A DNA stretch of 44,131 nucleotides. Source: Chloroflexota bacterium. Lineage in GTDB: Bacteria > Chloroflexota > Dehalococcoidia > GIF9 > UBA5629. How positions within the stretch are numbered: position 1 is the first letter of the stretch; each line of letters opens with the position of its first letter. The position numbers and the translations under genes were made by a program. The stretch lies in assembly GCA_016865895.1 (NCBI GenBank), contig VGNY01000005.1:1-44131 (forward strand), read 5' to 3'. The notes below the pieces were generated by a model. It ran no database searches, had not been told where the DNA came from, and saw nothing but the letters and a program-made list of their open reading frames with translations. Positions 1 through 9,200 of the stretch are shown piece after piece.

Positions 1-32
1 CAAAAGTATGACCTGGGGTCATCCTTTTTTCC

Positions 33-60
33 AAAAAATAATCAGCCTTTTGGCTGATTA
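33..60 (-). terminator. Possible minus-strand hairpin terminator
   Basis: A perfect 9-bp inverted repeat (TAATCAGCC at 39-47, GGCTGATTA at 52-60) closes a TTTT loop. Read on the minus strand the stem is followed by a run of T (A tract at 33-38). No minus-strand gene lies directly upstream, so it may be another dispersed palindrome. It could end a transcript leaving the left edge only if transcription were bidirectional. Confidence 0.3.
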
Positions 61-76
61 GCCCCATACGGGGAAA

Positions 77-445
77 TCTCAAATCCTAAAACCCAAATCC
101 TAAACAATATCAAAATTCCAATTCTCCAAATTCGAGACAACATGCCTGTCTGTCATGGCGAGGAGTCCTTCCACGGAAGGGCGACGTGGCCATCTCAGTC
201 TCTTTCCGCGTCATTCTGAGCGTAGCGCTTGTCCTTGAGCGAAGCGAAGGAAAGAATCTCACGTCTTCCCCACCACCGAGATTGCCACGTCCTTCCAGAA
301 TGGAAGGACTCGCAATGACGAATAGACAGTTTCGGTCATTGGACTTGTCCCGAGTGAAGCGAGGGAACTGGAGCTTTGAATTTGTTTAGAGTTTAGAAAT
401 TGTGATTTAGGATTTACTTTGTGATTTGGTGCTTGAAATTTGAAA
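77..445. repeat. Mosaic of dispersed intergenic repeats
   Basis: No credible gene lies here. At 77-130 and 380-445 are AT-rich stretches built from variants of CAAATCCTAAAC and its complement, the same family seen at 4695-4845, 10868-10935, 13664-13850 and 30470-30520. Between them, 150-345 carries a GTCATTCTGAG / GAAAGAATCTC element with internal inverted repeats, related to 13698-13770, 19960-20035 and 42458-42650. Short ORFs across it have no supporting ribosome site. Confidence 0.75.
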
Positions 446-473
446 TTTACCCCTTTGGGGGGCTTGACAGGCG

Positions 474-482
474 TGGTAAAAT
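474..482 (+). promoter_or_regulatory. Extended -10 promoter (TGGTAAAAT)
   Basis: TG-G-TAAAAT is an extended -10 box. The same context recurs at 40862-40870 and 44047-44055. A TTGACA at 464-469 is only 7 bp away and cannot pair with it as a -35. It would start RNA near 489, giving a leader of about 530 nt ahead of the surface-protein gene at 1020. Confidence 0.5.
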
Positions 483-488
483 AGTATC

Positions 489-1019
489 TAGGCAAGGGGA
501 AATCCTTGCCTATTGGACTATCTATGAAATAAAGGAGGTGATGAGAATGGGAGGAAGCCAAATCCCGATTTTATCGGGACGAGGCAAGACCACACCCGTC
601 CTGACTCCGGGACATAAACTCCAAGACCCAGAGAAATTTCGCTGGGCTGTCTGTGGAGTAGCCTGAACAAGGGCAGGCTTTATAAATACCCAGAAAAAGT
701 GAATACTTTTCCCCGAAAAGGGGTTCCAAAACCGGAGGCGAAACGTGTCGATCCCGATGAAATCGGGACGCCGAAGGTCTCCGAAGAGAGAAGCTGAACT
801 ATTCACTGACCGTTAGCTTTGACCGGTAAAAAATGTAGCCCCGTCCCGCTTTGCGGGATAGCCTCGGGAACTCGACTACAGGGGTGGTAAGGGTCTACAG
901 GGGTGTTTGGGTCGAGGCTACAGGGGTGGTAAAGGTCGGGGCTACAAGTAAGCCGGAGCCAAGGCTAAGTCAGGAAGCCAAGGAAAGCTCTTCGGAGTTT
1001 AAAAAACTTAGGAGGTATA
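489..1019 (+). other. Long leader/intergenic region with hairpins and a short ORF with perfect SD
   Basis: This 530-base stretch begins with a hairpin (AGGCAAGG 490-497 with CCTTGCCT 504-511). An exact AAAGGAGGTGATGAG Shine-Dalgarno follows, ahead of ATG 547, which opens a 39-codon frame ending at 666. The frame runs through an inserted TCCCGATTTTATCGGGA palindrome, so it may not encode a functional peptide. Further palindromes lie at 709-724 and 751-765, and the A-type repeat covers about 833-945. I compared it by eye with common riboswitch and structured-RNA consensus sequences and found no match. Confidence 0.4.
833..945 (+). repeat. A-type palindromic repeat, CCCGCTTTGCGGG tip variant
   Basis: TGTAGCCCCG, then GTCCCGCTTTGCGGGATA, then GCCTCGGG is the exact reverse complement of the element tip at 11026-11062. 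It is followed by degenerate copies of the CTACAGGGGTGG / TCGAGGCTACAG unit. Confidence 0.7.
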
Positions 1020-4000
1020 ATGAAAACCAAATATCCTAGTATCTTCGGTCTCCTGGTTGCGCTCATGCTGGTAGCCAGCTTTGTCGTGCCTACCAACTTT
1101 ATGAGCCCGAAACCAGTCGAGGCCGACCCTGGCATCTGCAAATGGGACGTGCTGCCAACGCCCTTTTACAGACCGCTTGTGTATGATGTTTACCCTGGTC
1201 TTGAGATACAAGACATGGCGGTAGCCGGCGACGGCGCAACCATATACGCGGCTGTCAGAATGGTGCTGAGCGCTACGGGCGCAAGCCTTACACTTCAAGC
1301 TACCGGCTGCACTCTTACTGCAGGAAACTCCTATACCAACCTTTTCGTCACCACCACGGGCGGCATTTTCTGGACGGCATCCAAGAGCATGTCGCTGCTC
1401 AATGCAGTAAAGGCCTACCTTGGAGCTTGCCCTGACGACGGTGATACGAATATCTACCATGTGGCAGTGGCACCGGATAATCCCAAGTATATCGCTGTCA
1501 CCTCGGACGACCCCGACACGCCGGGCGCTGGTCCCCAGGCGGTGTGGGTAAGCCCTGACGGCGGCTCCACCTGGGACTACGCTAGTGGCCTGGGCCTTGG
1601 AGGCACCACTGCGACCATCCGCGCCATTGACATCTCGATGGATTACGGCGGCAAGCGCGATATTGCCGTTGGCACCACCACCTGCACTCCTGGCGGTGAC
1701 CTTCGTGTGGTTCAGTCCACCGGCTTCGGCGGCTGGAAAGCTCAGAATACTACCACGAGTTTAGGAGCTGCTGTTGACATCTTCGCCGTGAAGTTCTCAC
1801 CCACCTACGCGAGCGATGCATCAATAGCTGTGGTCTATGCCGATGCAAGTAATACCTATTACAACATCGGCCTGCGCGACATCGATAAGAACACAACTGA
1901 TACCTGGGCATTCACCCGCACCGAGGTAGAAGTTACCACTCCAGGAAACCCGAGTACTTCACCCAGCACTTCGGAACTGAACAAGGCCGATTTGGAGCTG
2001 CCCAGTGACTTCTCGGGGCAGGCGGCTTCGCTGCGCCGCGCCTACATCAGCACCGATGCCTATATTGATGGAACTACCACAAAAGAAAACCAGCGCGACG
2101 GCATCTTCCGCGTTGACGACAATGTTGTCTACGAGCTGATGGCTACTTATTCCAATGCCAGGAAGTCCATCTACAGCATCGCCTACTTCGGCACCTATGC
2201 CTCGGGCAAGTTGATTGCTGGCGAGCGAATGGGCTATCCGTGCACGGCTACTGTGCCCACCTGGTTCACCGATTCGCCGACCACCTGCCCCATACCCTGC
2301 TGGTATCCGGCGCTTAAGCCAACCACCGGCGCTGCTACCCTGAGCGCGTGTCCATCACCGCTGGGGCTACAGTCTGGTGTCGGCGCTGCTCTCGTCGGCT
2401 GGAGAGCTGACGGACAGCTAGCTTATGCTGCCACCGGTGCCAACGCAATAGATACGACTGATGACTGGTACCTACGGTGGCTCGATGCCTACACCGCGTA
2501 TGACGAGTCAGCCTTCGCCATCAGCCGCAACAACGGCGAGACGTGGAACCAGCTCGCCCTAATCGATACAGGTATCACCAAGTTCACCGACGTGGCACCA
2601 GCGGCGGACTGCAAGACCATCTACCTGGCTTCGCACAACGCGGGCCCGGGTTATAAGTGCAGAGACTTTGACAGCGTGTGGCGCACCAGCTCCAATTCCG
2701 AAGTGGTGTCACCGCTGCCAGCAATGCCTGCCGGCACCTACTGGGAGAGGGTACTTACCCGCCCGCTTGATACCACCTGCAACACGACCCAGTCCACAGT
2801 GGGTCTGCTGAGACTGGTGCCTTACTGCGCTGACCCCTCTGGCCAAATCGTCGCCTGGGCAGCACAGGGCAAAAAGGCACAGGCGTGGTCACCGGACTAC
2901 GGCGATTACTGGGCAACCATCACGCCGAGAGACGAGATTCAGGACTTCTGCTTTGAGTCCAAGACGGTAATGTATAACCTGTCCGCCGGCGGACTAGTGC
3001 AGAAGATGCCCTACACCGGCACTGCCTGGTCAACCACGCTGCCCAGCGTTGACACGGTAGTATACGGCGCTCACAGCATTGCCGCTTATCCTGAAGGCAA
3101 GGTGCTCGTCGGCGCCAGTGTCGACTACCATACAGCCCTGTACGCCGCTTCCTACTCGGGCAACTTCAATACCGACAGCCCATCCTTCACCGTCATGGTG
3201 CTGGCGGGAAAGACAAACCACACAGGCAGTGTCCATCCCGTCTTCCATCCCAACTTCAAAGAAAACAACCTCATCTTCATCAATGATACCGGTTCTACCG
3301 GCGGCTCGGTGTACCGCAACAACCCCGCCGCCCAGCAGAGGTGGGTTGACACCGACATGATGGACGCCATCAACGGCGCTGTGGGCTGCATGGCTCCACA
3401 CCGAGACCCACAGTACGGCCTGGTTGTGTCCTTCACCGGCGAAGCACTGTATTCAGCACACTTTGATTCCAGTGATAATAGCACGGGTGTCTGCCGCACT
3501 CTGGATTTGCTTGAAGGTATGCCCAAGCCGGGCATGGCCTGGGACTGCCTGAATGTCTTCGCCAATCCTCCAGCAGCACCGAACCAAGTGCGCTTCACCC
3601 TCGAGCCGACATCGCTCAAAGCCTGCGGCTGCTGCACGCTGGAAACCGATACCACGCTGTACGCCATTGATGACCAGAACTACAGTGCAACATATAGACG
3701 AGGCCTGGTCTGGGGCTTCACCGACTGCATGGCTAAGAAGGGCCCAGCTCTGATAACCGCGGATAAGTCGCTCATCGGCTGCGACCCGGTTTCCGGCCGA
3801 GCCCAGGAAGTCAACCTGTGCTGGGAGCAGCTCTGCATCGCCGATGCCTATGACATCGAGATTGCCAAGAAGAAGGACTTCAGTCTCGTGATTGTCGACC
3901 TCGCCCCCGAGGGTGAGTGCTACGGCTTCATGCCGGTTGACGTCCTCAAGCCGTGTGCCTACTTCCCGGCTGGCGGACAGGCAGCAGGCTCAACACTCTC

Positions 4001-4622
4001 CATCCTGTACGAGGACGAGGACTTAAAGAAGTCCACCATTAGGACGTTGGGAGAGGGCTCAGCTATAGGTCGCTACGGCAACCTGGAATGCGGTCACACC
4101 TACTACTGGCGCGTCAAGGTTCGCGAGTGTGCTACCGGCCAGTGGATCCGCAGCCCGTGGTCTGAGGTGAGGAGCTTCACCGTCAAGGCAGGGCTCCCCG
4201 TAAGCACTCCGTACTACGGACCGCAACTGCTGGCGCCCAACAACGGCTGTCTTGGCTGTCCGGTAAAGCCGGCATCCTTCTCCTGGTCACCGTTCAAGGA
4301 GACCACGAAGTACAAGTTCCAACTGGCCAAGGATGCGGCTATGACCCAGATAGTCAAAGAGGCTGAAGTGACCACCACCGCCTTCGAGTACGATGGCACG
4401 CTGGATTACAGCTCCAACTACTTCTGGCGGATAATGGCTCTCGAGCCAGCGCCGAGCGACTGGTCAGCTACCTTCAGTTTCCAGACTGAGGCGGCACCAG
4501 CACCACCAGCAGCACCAGAAAAACCGGCTCCAACCCCGTTCTGGGTCTGGGTGGTGATTGCCATCGGTGCTATCCTGGTGATAGTCACTCTGGTCCTCAT
4601 CTTCAAGACTCGCCGGGTGTAA
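1020..4622 (+). CDS. Large secreted Asp-box (BNR) surface protein with C-terminal membrane anchor
   Basis: 1200 aa. An N-terminal signal peptide (hydrophobic about residues 8-25) is followed by a long extracellular region with Asp-box motifs typical of sialidase/BNR beta-propellers (SPDGGSTW near 178, SRNNGETW near 502, SPDYGDYW near 624). Two fibronectin-III-like modules follow (about 919-1056 and 1063-1158), each with a YYWRV/YFWRI core, then a Pro/Ala linker and one transmembrane helix (about 1175-1195) ending in KTRRV. The protein is probably held at the cell surface by the C-terminal helix and may act as S-layer or adhesin. No catalytic residues of sialidases are evident, so no enzyme activity is claimed. 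It has about 29 cysteines, unusually many for an exported protein. GGAGGT at 1011-1016 supports ATG 1020. The C-terminal third is closely related at DNA level to the gene at 9904. Confidence 0.85.
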   Translation: MKTKYPSIFGLLVALMLVASFVVPTNFMSPKPVEADPGICKWDVLPTPFYRPLVYDVYPGLEIQDMAVAGDGATIYAAVRMVLSATGASLTLQATGCTLTAGNSYTNLFVTTTGGIFWTASKSMSLLNAVKAYLGACPDDGDTNIYHVAVAPDNPKYIAVTSDDPDTPGAGPQAVWVSPDGGSTWDYASGLGLGGTTATIRAIDISMDYGGKRDIAVGTTTCTPGGDLRVVQSTGFGGWKAQNTTTSLGAAVDIFAVKFSPTYASDASIAVVYADASNTYYNIGLRDIDKNTTDTWAFTRTEVEVTTPGNPSTSPSTSELNKADLELPSDFSGQAASLRRAYISTDAYIDGTTTKENQRDGIFRVDDNVVYELMATYSNARKSIYSIAYFGTYASGKLIAGERMGYPCTATVPTWFTDSPTTCPIPCWYPALKPTTGAATLSACPSPLGLQSGVGAALVGWRADGQLAYAATGANAIDTTDDWYLRWLDAYTAYDESAFAISRNNGETWNQLALIDTGITKFTDVAPAADCKTIYLASHNAGPGYKCRDFDSVWRTSSNSEVVSPLPAMPAGTYWERVLTRPLDTTCNTTQSTVGLLRLVPYCADPSGQIVAWAAQGKKAQAWSPDYGDYWATITPRDEIQDFCFESKTVMYNLSAGGLVQKMPYTGTAWSTTLPSVDTVVYGAHSIAAYPEGKVLVGASVDYHTALYAASYSGNFNTDSPSFTVMVLAGKTNHTGSVHPVFHPNFKENNLIFINDTGSTGGSVYRNNPAAQQRWVDTDMMDAINGAVGCMAPHRDPQYGLVVSFTGEALYSAHFDSSDNSTGVCRTLDLLEGMPKPGMAWDCLNVFANPPAAPNQVRFTLEPTSLKACGCCTLETDTTLYAIDDQNYSATYRRGLVWGFTDCMAKKGPALITADKSLIGCDPVSGRAQEVNLCWEQLCIADAYDIEIAKKKDFSLVIVDLAPEGECYGFMPVDVLKPCAYFPAGGQAAGSTLSILYEDEDLKKSTIRTLGEGSAIGRYGNLECGHTYYWRVKVRECATGQWIRSPWSEVRSFTVKAGLPVSTPYYGPQLLAPNNGCLGCPVKPASFSWSPFKETTKYKFQLAKDAAMTQIVKEAEVTTTAFEYDGTLDYSSNYFWRIMALEPAPSDWSATFSFQTEAAPAPPAAPEKPAPTPFWVWVVIAIGAILVIVTLVLIFKTRRV

Positions 4623-4649
4623 GCCCAACCGAACCTGCTTGAGATAAGC

Positions 4650-4684
4650 AATCCCGTCCCGAGAAATCGGGACGGGATTTTTTA
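4650..4684 (+). terminator. Rho-independent terminator
   Basis: A perfect 13-bp stem (AATCCCGTCCCGA at 4650-4662, TCGGGACGGGATT at 4667-4679) has a GAAA loop and runs into TTTTTT. It lies 28 bases after the stop of the surface-protein gene and is the clearest terminator in the window. Confidence 0.95.
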
Positions 4685-4694
4685 TTCCACCCCA

Positions 4695-4845
4695 CAGTAT
4701 AAATCCTAAATCCCAAGCACCAAGCTCTAAACAAATTCAAAACACCAAATTCTAATGACCGAAACCGTTACCTGTTTTGAATTTGGAGAATTGGGATTTT
4801 GAGACTGTTTAGGATTTGGAACTTAGGATTTGAGATTTCCCCCGG
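4695..4845. repeat. AT-rich dispersed repeat (AAATCCTAAATCC family)
   Basis: An imperfect large inverted repeat. The left half uses TCCTAAATCCCAAG, TCTAAACAAATTC and CCAAATTCTAATGACC. The right half uses the complementary forms GAATTTGGAGAATTGGG and GTTTAGGATTTGG. It has the same composition as 77-130 and 13664-13850, and no coding potential was seen. Confidence 0.7.
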
Positions 4846-4851
4846 CGGTGT

Positions 4852-4880
4852 TTGACACTACCTGTCACCACCTTTATAAT
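4852..4880 (+). promoter_or_regulatory. Consensus sigma-70-type promoter
   Basis: TTGACA (4852-4857), a 17-bp spacer and TATAAT (4875-4880) match both consensus boxes exactly. Transcription would start near 4887. The -35 box includes a TTG that could be misread as the start codon of the following gene, so it fixes the start at 4900. Confidence 0.93.
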
Positions 4881-4899
4881 GCCCGAAAAGGGGGGCGAC

Positions 4900-6099
4900 A
4901 TGACTAAATTCAACTGGTTTCCGACTTTCATCGCAGTATTGCTGGCTGTGTTAATTCTGCCAATCGCCGGCTGCATCACCATCGTCAGACAGCCGGCAGA
5001 GCAACCACCGCCGCCACCGCCCCCGCCGGTTATCAATTCCTTCACCATCAGCCCGGAGACCATCAGCGCCGGGCAGCGAACGACTTTGAGCTGGAAGGTC
5101 ACCGGCGCTACTGCCGTGACCATAGAACCTGAAATCGGCGAGGTGGGCGCAGGCGGCTCACTGCTGCTATCACCGGCTGCCACTATTACCTATAACCTGA
5201 CAGCCAGCAACGAATCCGGCAGCACCACCGGTTCCGTCACCGTAACAGTTATGGTATCAACAGATAAGCCAGATTTGGTGATTACCGACATCTGGCTCAC
5301 CGGAGCAGTGGTTAACTACAAGATAAAAAATCAGGGCAACGCCGCTGCCAAGCCAACATGGACATATTTTTACGTCAACAACCTTAAGAAAGCCGAGGGC
5401 TATGTGGATATACTGGCTGCGGGCGAGGAAAAAACCGAATCTTTTTCTAATCTTGACTGGAGATTCCCCGGCGCTGGCGGAGACCCGTCAACAACCATGG
5501 CCCGGTTTGACGTCAGGGCCTGCGCCGACGGTGGCAGCAACATCGAGGAAAGTAGCAAAGACAACAACTGCCTGACTAAAATCTGGGGGCACACGTTTAC
5601 CTACGATTTTGTGAAGAACGCACATCTGGCTAAATGGAGGAGCAGCGCCGGCGATTTGAAATGGCCTATGGTTTCCTATGATAACAAGGGAGCAGCCTAC
5701 CTGCTCTATGACACCGTGGTGATGTGCCCGGAACCGGTGAGCAACGGCTGGATACAGGGCAGGTTTGCCGACTTTTATATCAAATACTACGGACAAGAAA
5801 CCACCAGCCGGGAGCTCGTGGTACCAGAAAATGCCAGGTTCACCGCCCGGGTGGGCTTCGAGCCGGGCAAGGTGTCCACCGATGGCGTCAGAGTTGCCCT
5901 GGGCTACCTGGATGCCACTGGCAGCGTGGTGCTGCTGCCCAAGATGGATGTTTATAGCGACGGGACAATGCGGCCTTACGAAGTTGATTTAAGCAGCCTG
6001 GCGGGCAAGAAGACCGAGTTCATCCTCTGGGTTGAAGCCAAGGACTCGCCACAGGGAGACTGCGTCAGGTGGGCGGAGTCGAAGATAGTTCAGGAATAG
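4900..6099 (+). CDS. Secreted lipoprotein with Ig-like and CARDB domains
   Basis: 399 aa. ATG 4900 is chosen because the upstream in-frame TTG at 4852 is the -35 box. The N-terminus is a lipoprotein signal with lipobox PIAGC (lipidated Cys25), followed by a run of eight prolines. An Ig-like domain follows (about 45-125; FTISPETISAGQ start, LTASNESG late strands), then a CARDB cell-adhesion-type domain (about 130-230; DLVITDIW and VNYKIKNQGNA motifs). The C-terminal 160 residues are beta-rich and I do not recognise them. The protein probably sits on the outer face of the membrane and could bind carbohydrate or neighbouring surface proteins; that role is inference. It has its own consensus promoter and lies between two giant surface-protein genes. 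Confidence 0.85.
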   Translation: MTKFNWFPTFIAVLLAVLILPIAGCITIVRQPAEQPPPPPPPPVINSFTISPETISAGQRTTLSWKVTGATAVTIEPEIGEVGAGGSLLLSPAATITYNLTASNESGSTTGSVTVTVMVSTDKPDLVITDIWLTGAVVNYKIKNQGNAAAKPTWTYFYVNNLKKAEGYVDILAAGEEKTESFSNLDWRFPGAGGDPSTTMARFDVRACADGGSNIEESSKDNNCLTKIWGHTFTYDFVKNAHLAKWRSSAGDLKWPMVSYDNKGAAYLLYDTVVMCPEPVSNGWIQGRFADFYIKYYGQETTSRELVVPENARFTARVGFEPGKVSTDGVRVALGYLDATGSVVLLPKMDVYSDGTMRPYEVDLSSLAGKKTEFILWVEAKDSPQGDCVRWAESKIVQE

Positions 6100-6112
6100 C
6101 CAGCCCAGCCAC

Positions 6113-6240
6113 CGATATAGTGTCCCGCTTTGCGGGATAGTGCGACCAATGTAGTGCGACCTTTTAAGGTCGCCCTGGGTGAGGTTAAAGCATTTGGGCG
6201 AGGCTAAAGCCTCGCATTACATCTGTCATTTTGATTTTTA
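6113..6240 (+). repeat. A-type and D-type repeats abutting the next start codon
   Basis: The stretch contains GTCCCGCTTTGCGGGATA, then a TGTAGTGCGACC / AAGGTCGCCC palindrome, then GGCGAGGCTAAAGCCTCGC, and ends in a D-type terminus (CTGTCATTTTGATTTTTA) directly against the ATG at 6241. Confidence 0.75.
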
Positions 6241-9200
6241 ATGAAGCTTTGTATTTTCCTCCTGGTTGTCTTGTTATCGGGCTCATTGCTCATGCCGGCG
6301 GCACCAGTCTCAGCCGACGTCCCAGATGCTACCATCCTGAAATGGGCACTAATTGATACCCCGGACAGTATGTCCGACAGGAACGATATCCGCTCTCCCT
6401 GTGAGGTTAACGCCATAGCACTGGCTTCAGATGGCAAGACCATATATGCCATTGACATACCTAACGCAGCTCCAGCTCCAGTAGCCAATCCGGGGATATG
6501 GAAGAGCAGCGACAGCGGCATCACCTGGAGCCCTAAACCCAGCCAACATCTCGCCCGAACCACGCCCAGCCCGACCTTCCCGGTAATGGATATTGCCCTG
6601 GCTCCCGACGACCCAAACCTGCTAGCCGCCGTCTGCCTTAATAATGCCGGCACACTACGCCATGAAGTTTACCTCTCCGACGATGGCGGTGCTTGCTGGG
6701 CCTATGCCGGTGCTATTCCCTGGGTCTACAGCGGTGACGAGCAAATCGGCGATATAGCCATCTCTCCGGGCTATAACTTAAACGGCAAGCTGGTGCACGA
6801 CATCATCATCGGCAGTCGCCAGCCCGATGATGGCAACGGTCAAGGCGAGATTTACATCTTAAGCTACCCCGGCTTCAGCGGCTGGAAGCCTCAGGGCTTC
6901 ACCTGCGGTGACGTTATCGTCGTACGAGCTTCACCAAACTACACCACCGACTTCACGCTGGTGGTCATGGCCTCCACCACGCAGCGGACATATATCTCGC
7001 TGGGTTATCGGGATATAGCGGCTAATACCTGCGACTGGAATAAAGACAGCGGCTGGCCGGTGGAGATGTGCGAACCGAGCCAGAGCGGCGGCAGCGGCGA
7101 GGACAAAATCATCAGCGGAGACATGGCACTGCCCGGCGATTTCATCGGCACCTCAACAAACGGACGCCTGATTTTCGCCGCCTATGACTCCAACGGAACC
7201 GCCTTCGGCAGCAGCCAAAGGCTGGATGATGTCTACCGCCTGGAGAACACCAGAGTTAGCCGGCTGAAGCTGCCCGGGGCTGGCAGCAATGCCAGGATAA
7301 GCACGGTTGCCTATACAGGAGATAAAGCAGCCGGCAAGCTACTGGCAGGCGAGGTTGCCGCTAACCTTGCCGAGGCTGCCGCCAGTGTCTGGGTATGCCT
7401 TGACCCATTATCGTCCTGCCCCACCTGGAGGCGAGCGCTGAAACAGCCTACTGGCGGTGGCCAGGGTGGTTATGCCAATGCCCAGCTTGTCTGGTCGCCT
7501 GACGGCTCAACCGCCTTCTGCGGCACTGGCTCGGGCAATCGGGATACGCCACAGAAATGGGCAGACCCAACCAATTCCGCCTGGAATAGCCAAAGCCTGG
7601 ACGAATCAGCAGTCTCCATAACTGTGGACGATGGTGAATCCTGGAACCAGGTCGGGCTTATTGACACCAGAATCAGCCGATTTAGAAGCGTGGCTGTGGC
7701 TGGGGATGAATCAACCCTTTACCTGGCGTCGGTCAATGACGACGGCTTCGACAGCCTGTGGCGCAGCCGCAGTCCCATACTGGGAGAAATCTGGCAGCGA
7801 GTGATGTGTTTCAGCGGGGAGTCGCCCATACTGAGGCTGGCTCAAGATGCCAGAAACGGGGCGAATTTGTTCTGGGGCGACCAAGGCACTGATAGAGCCC
7901 GCAGCTCCACAGACTACGGTCAAACCTGGCATGATTGTCTGCCCAACATCATCATACAGGACATGGCGGCACCGGATAGCCAAACGTTGTATATACTCCA
8001 GGGCAACGGGGAGGTGCGCCGCGGCAATCACACTAACGGCTGGATATGGGCAAAGAGGGTGGACACCGGCCTGAACACAGGGCATACCATCGCCGTTCAA
8101 AACGATACCGTACTGGTTGGCGCTGCGGCATACGAGCCATCACCGGTAGCCTATTCGGCTGACGGCAGCCAGACCTGGACAAAGATAACTGAAAAGACGC
8201 CAAGCACCGGCAATCGCCATATAGCCTTTGATGCCTACTTCGAGACAAACGGGATTATCTACGTGGCTGATGACGCCGGCGGTATATACCGCTGGAGTCT
8301 GGGCAAAAGTCAGAGCTGGGATGACCTGTCACCGCCCAATCATAGCTTCTACGGCATAGCTAGCGGCAGCCGAGGCACTCTCTATGGAGCTTATAGCCTG
8401 CCGGAAAGCGGCATTGACCGGGCGCTGTATCCCAGAAGCGGCATTCCCAAGCCAAGTGTCTACTGGGACTCGCTGACAACTGGCCTGTCCAGCAACGTTC
8501 AGTTCAGCATTGAGCCCAATTCAATTACTATTTCCCAGAGTAGCCTGTGGGCAATTGACGCTCGTGACTATGACCCGGCAAACGACGAAGGCTGCCTCTG
8601 GGCATTTGCCGATACGCTGGCCAGGGCCGGGCCAAGGCTGATTGAGCCGAACCATGGGACAGCGCTTGGTTGTGACCCGGTGAGTGGCAGGAACTTGGAT
8701 GTTGACCTGATGTGGGAGCAGCTTTCCCTGGCTGAAGCCTACGAGATTGAGATAGCTAAAGATGCAGCTTTCAGCCTTCGAATCACCGAAGCTGAGCCCG
8801 TGACCAGCCCGTACTATGAGCCGGCTATAATCACCAGCCCGGCCTTTAGAATTGCGCCCGGACTGCTGCCAGAGGCCAACGCCACCTACTACTGGCGGGT
8901 GAGGGTGCGGCAGGCGGCTACAGGTCAGGTAATTCGCAGCCTGTGGTCGGAAGAGGGCAGCTTCAGCATCAAGGCCGGCTTCCGAGTGGTCAGCCCGTAT
9001 ATCGGAGCACAAGCCTTGAAGCCAAGCCACGGTGCCAGCGACACCCCGGTGTCATCAATAGCCTTCTCCTGGACACCGTTCCAGGACGCAACCGAGTACC
9101 AGTTCGTCCTGGCCAGAGATTCAGCTCTGAGGGACATGCTTGTCCAGGAGGCGACGACAACTACAGCCTACAAATATAGTGGCAGGTTGGACTATGACAG

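Noticed and set aside
464-469. TTGACA as the -35 box of the promoter at 474-482
   Set aside because: The spacer would be only 7 bp.
489-832. Known riboswitch (c-di-GMP, fluoride, Moco, c-di-AMP) upstream of the surface protein
   Set aside because: Conserved core strings of these classes were not found by eye; a covariance-model search would be decisive.
3030-3667. Long antisense ORFs inside the first surface-protein gene
   Set aside because: They are shadows of a GC-biased coding strand, without ribosome sites or recognisable domains.
4852-4899. TTG start giving a 415-aa version of the CARDB lipoprotein
   Set aside because: The TTG is the -35 box of a perfect promoter; the ATG at 4900 gives a proper lipoprotein signal.
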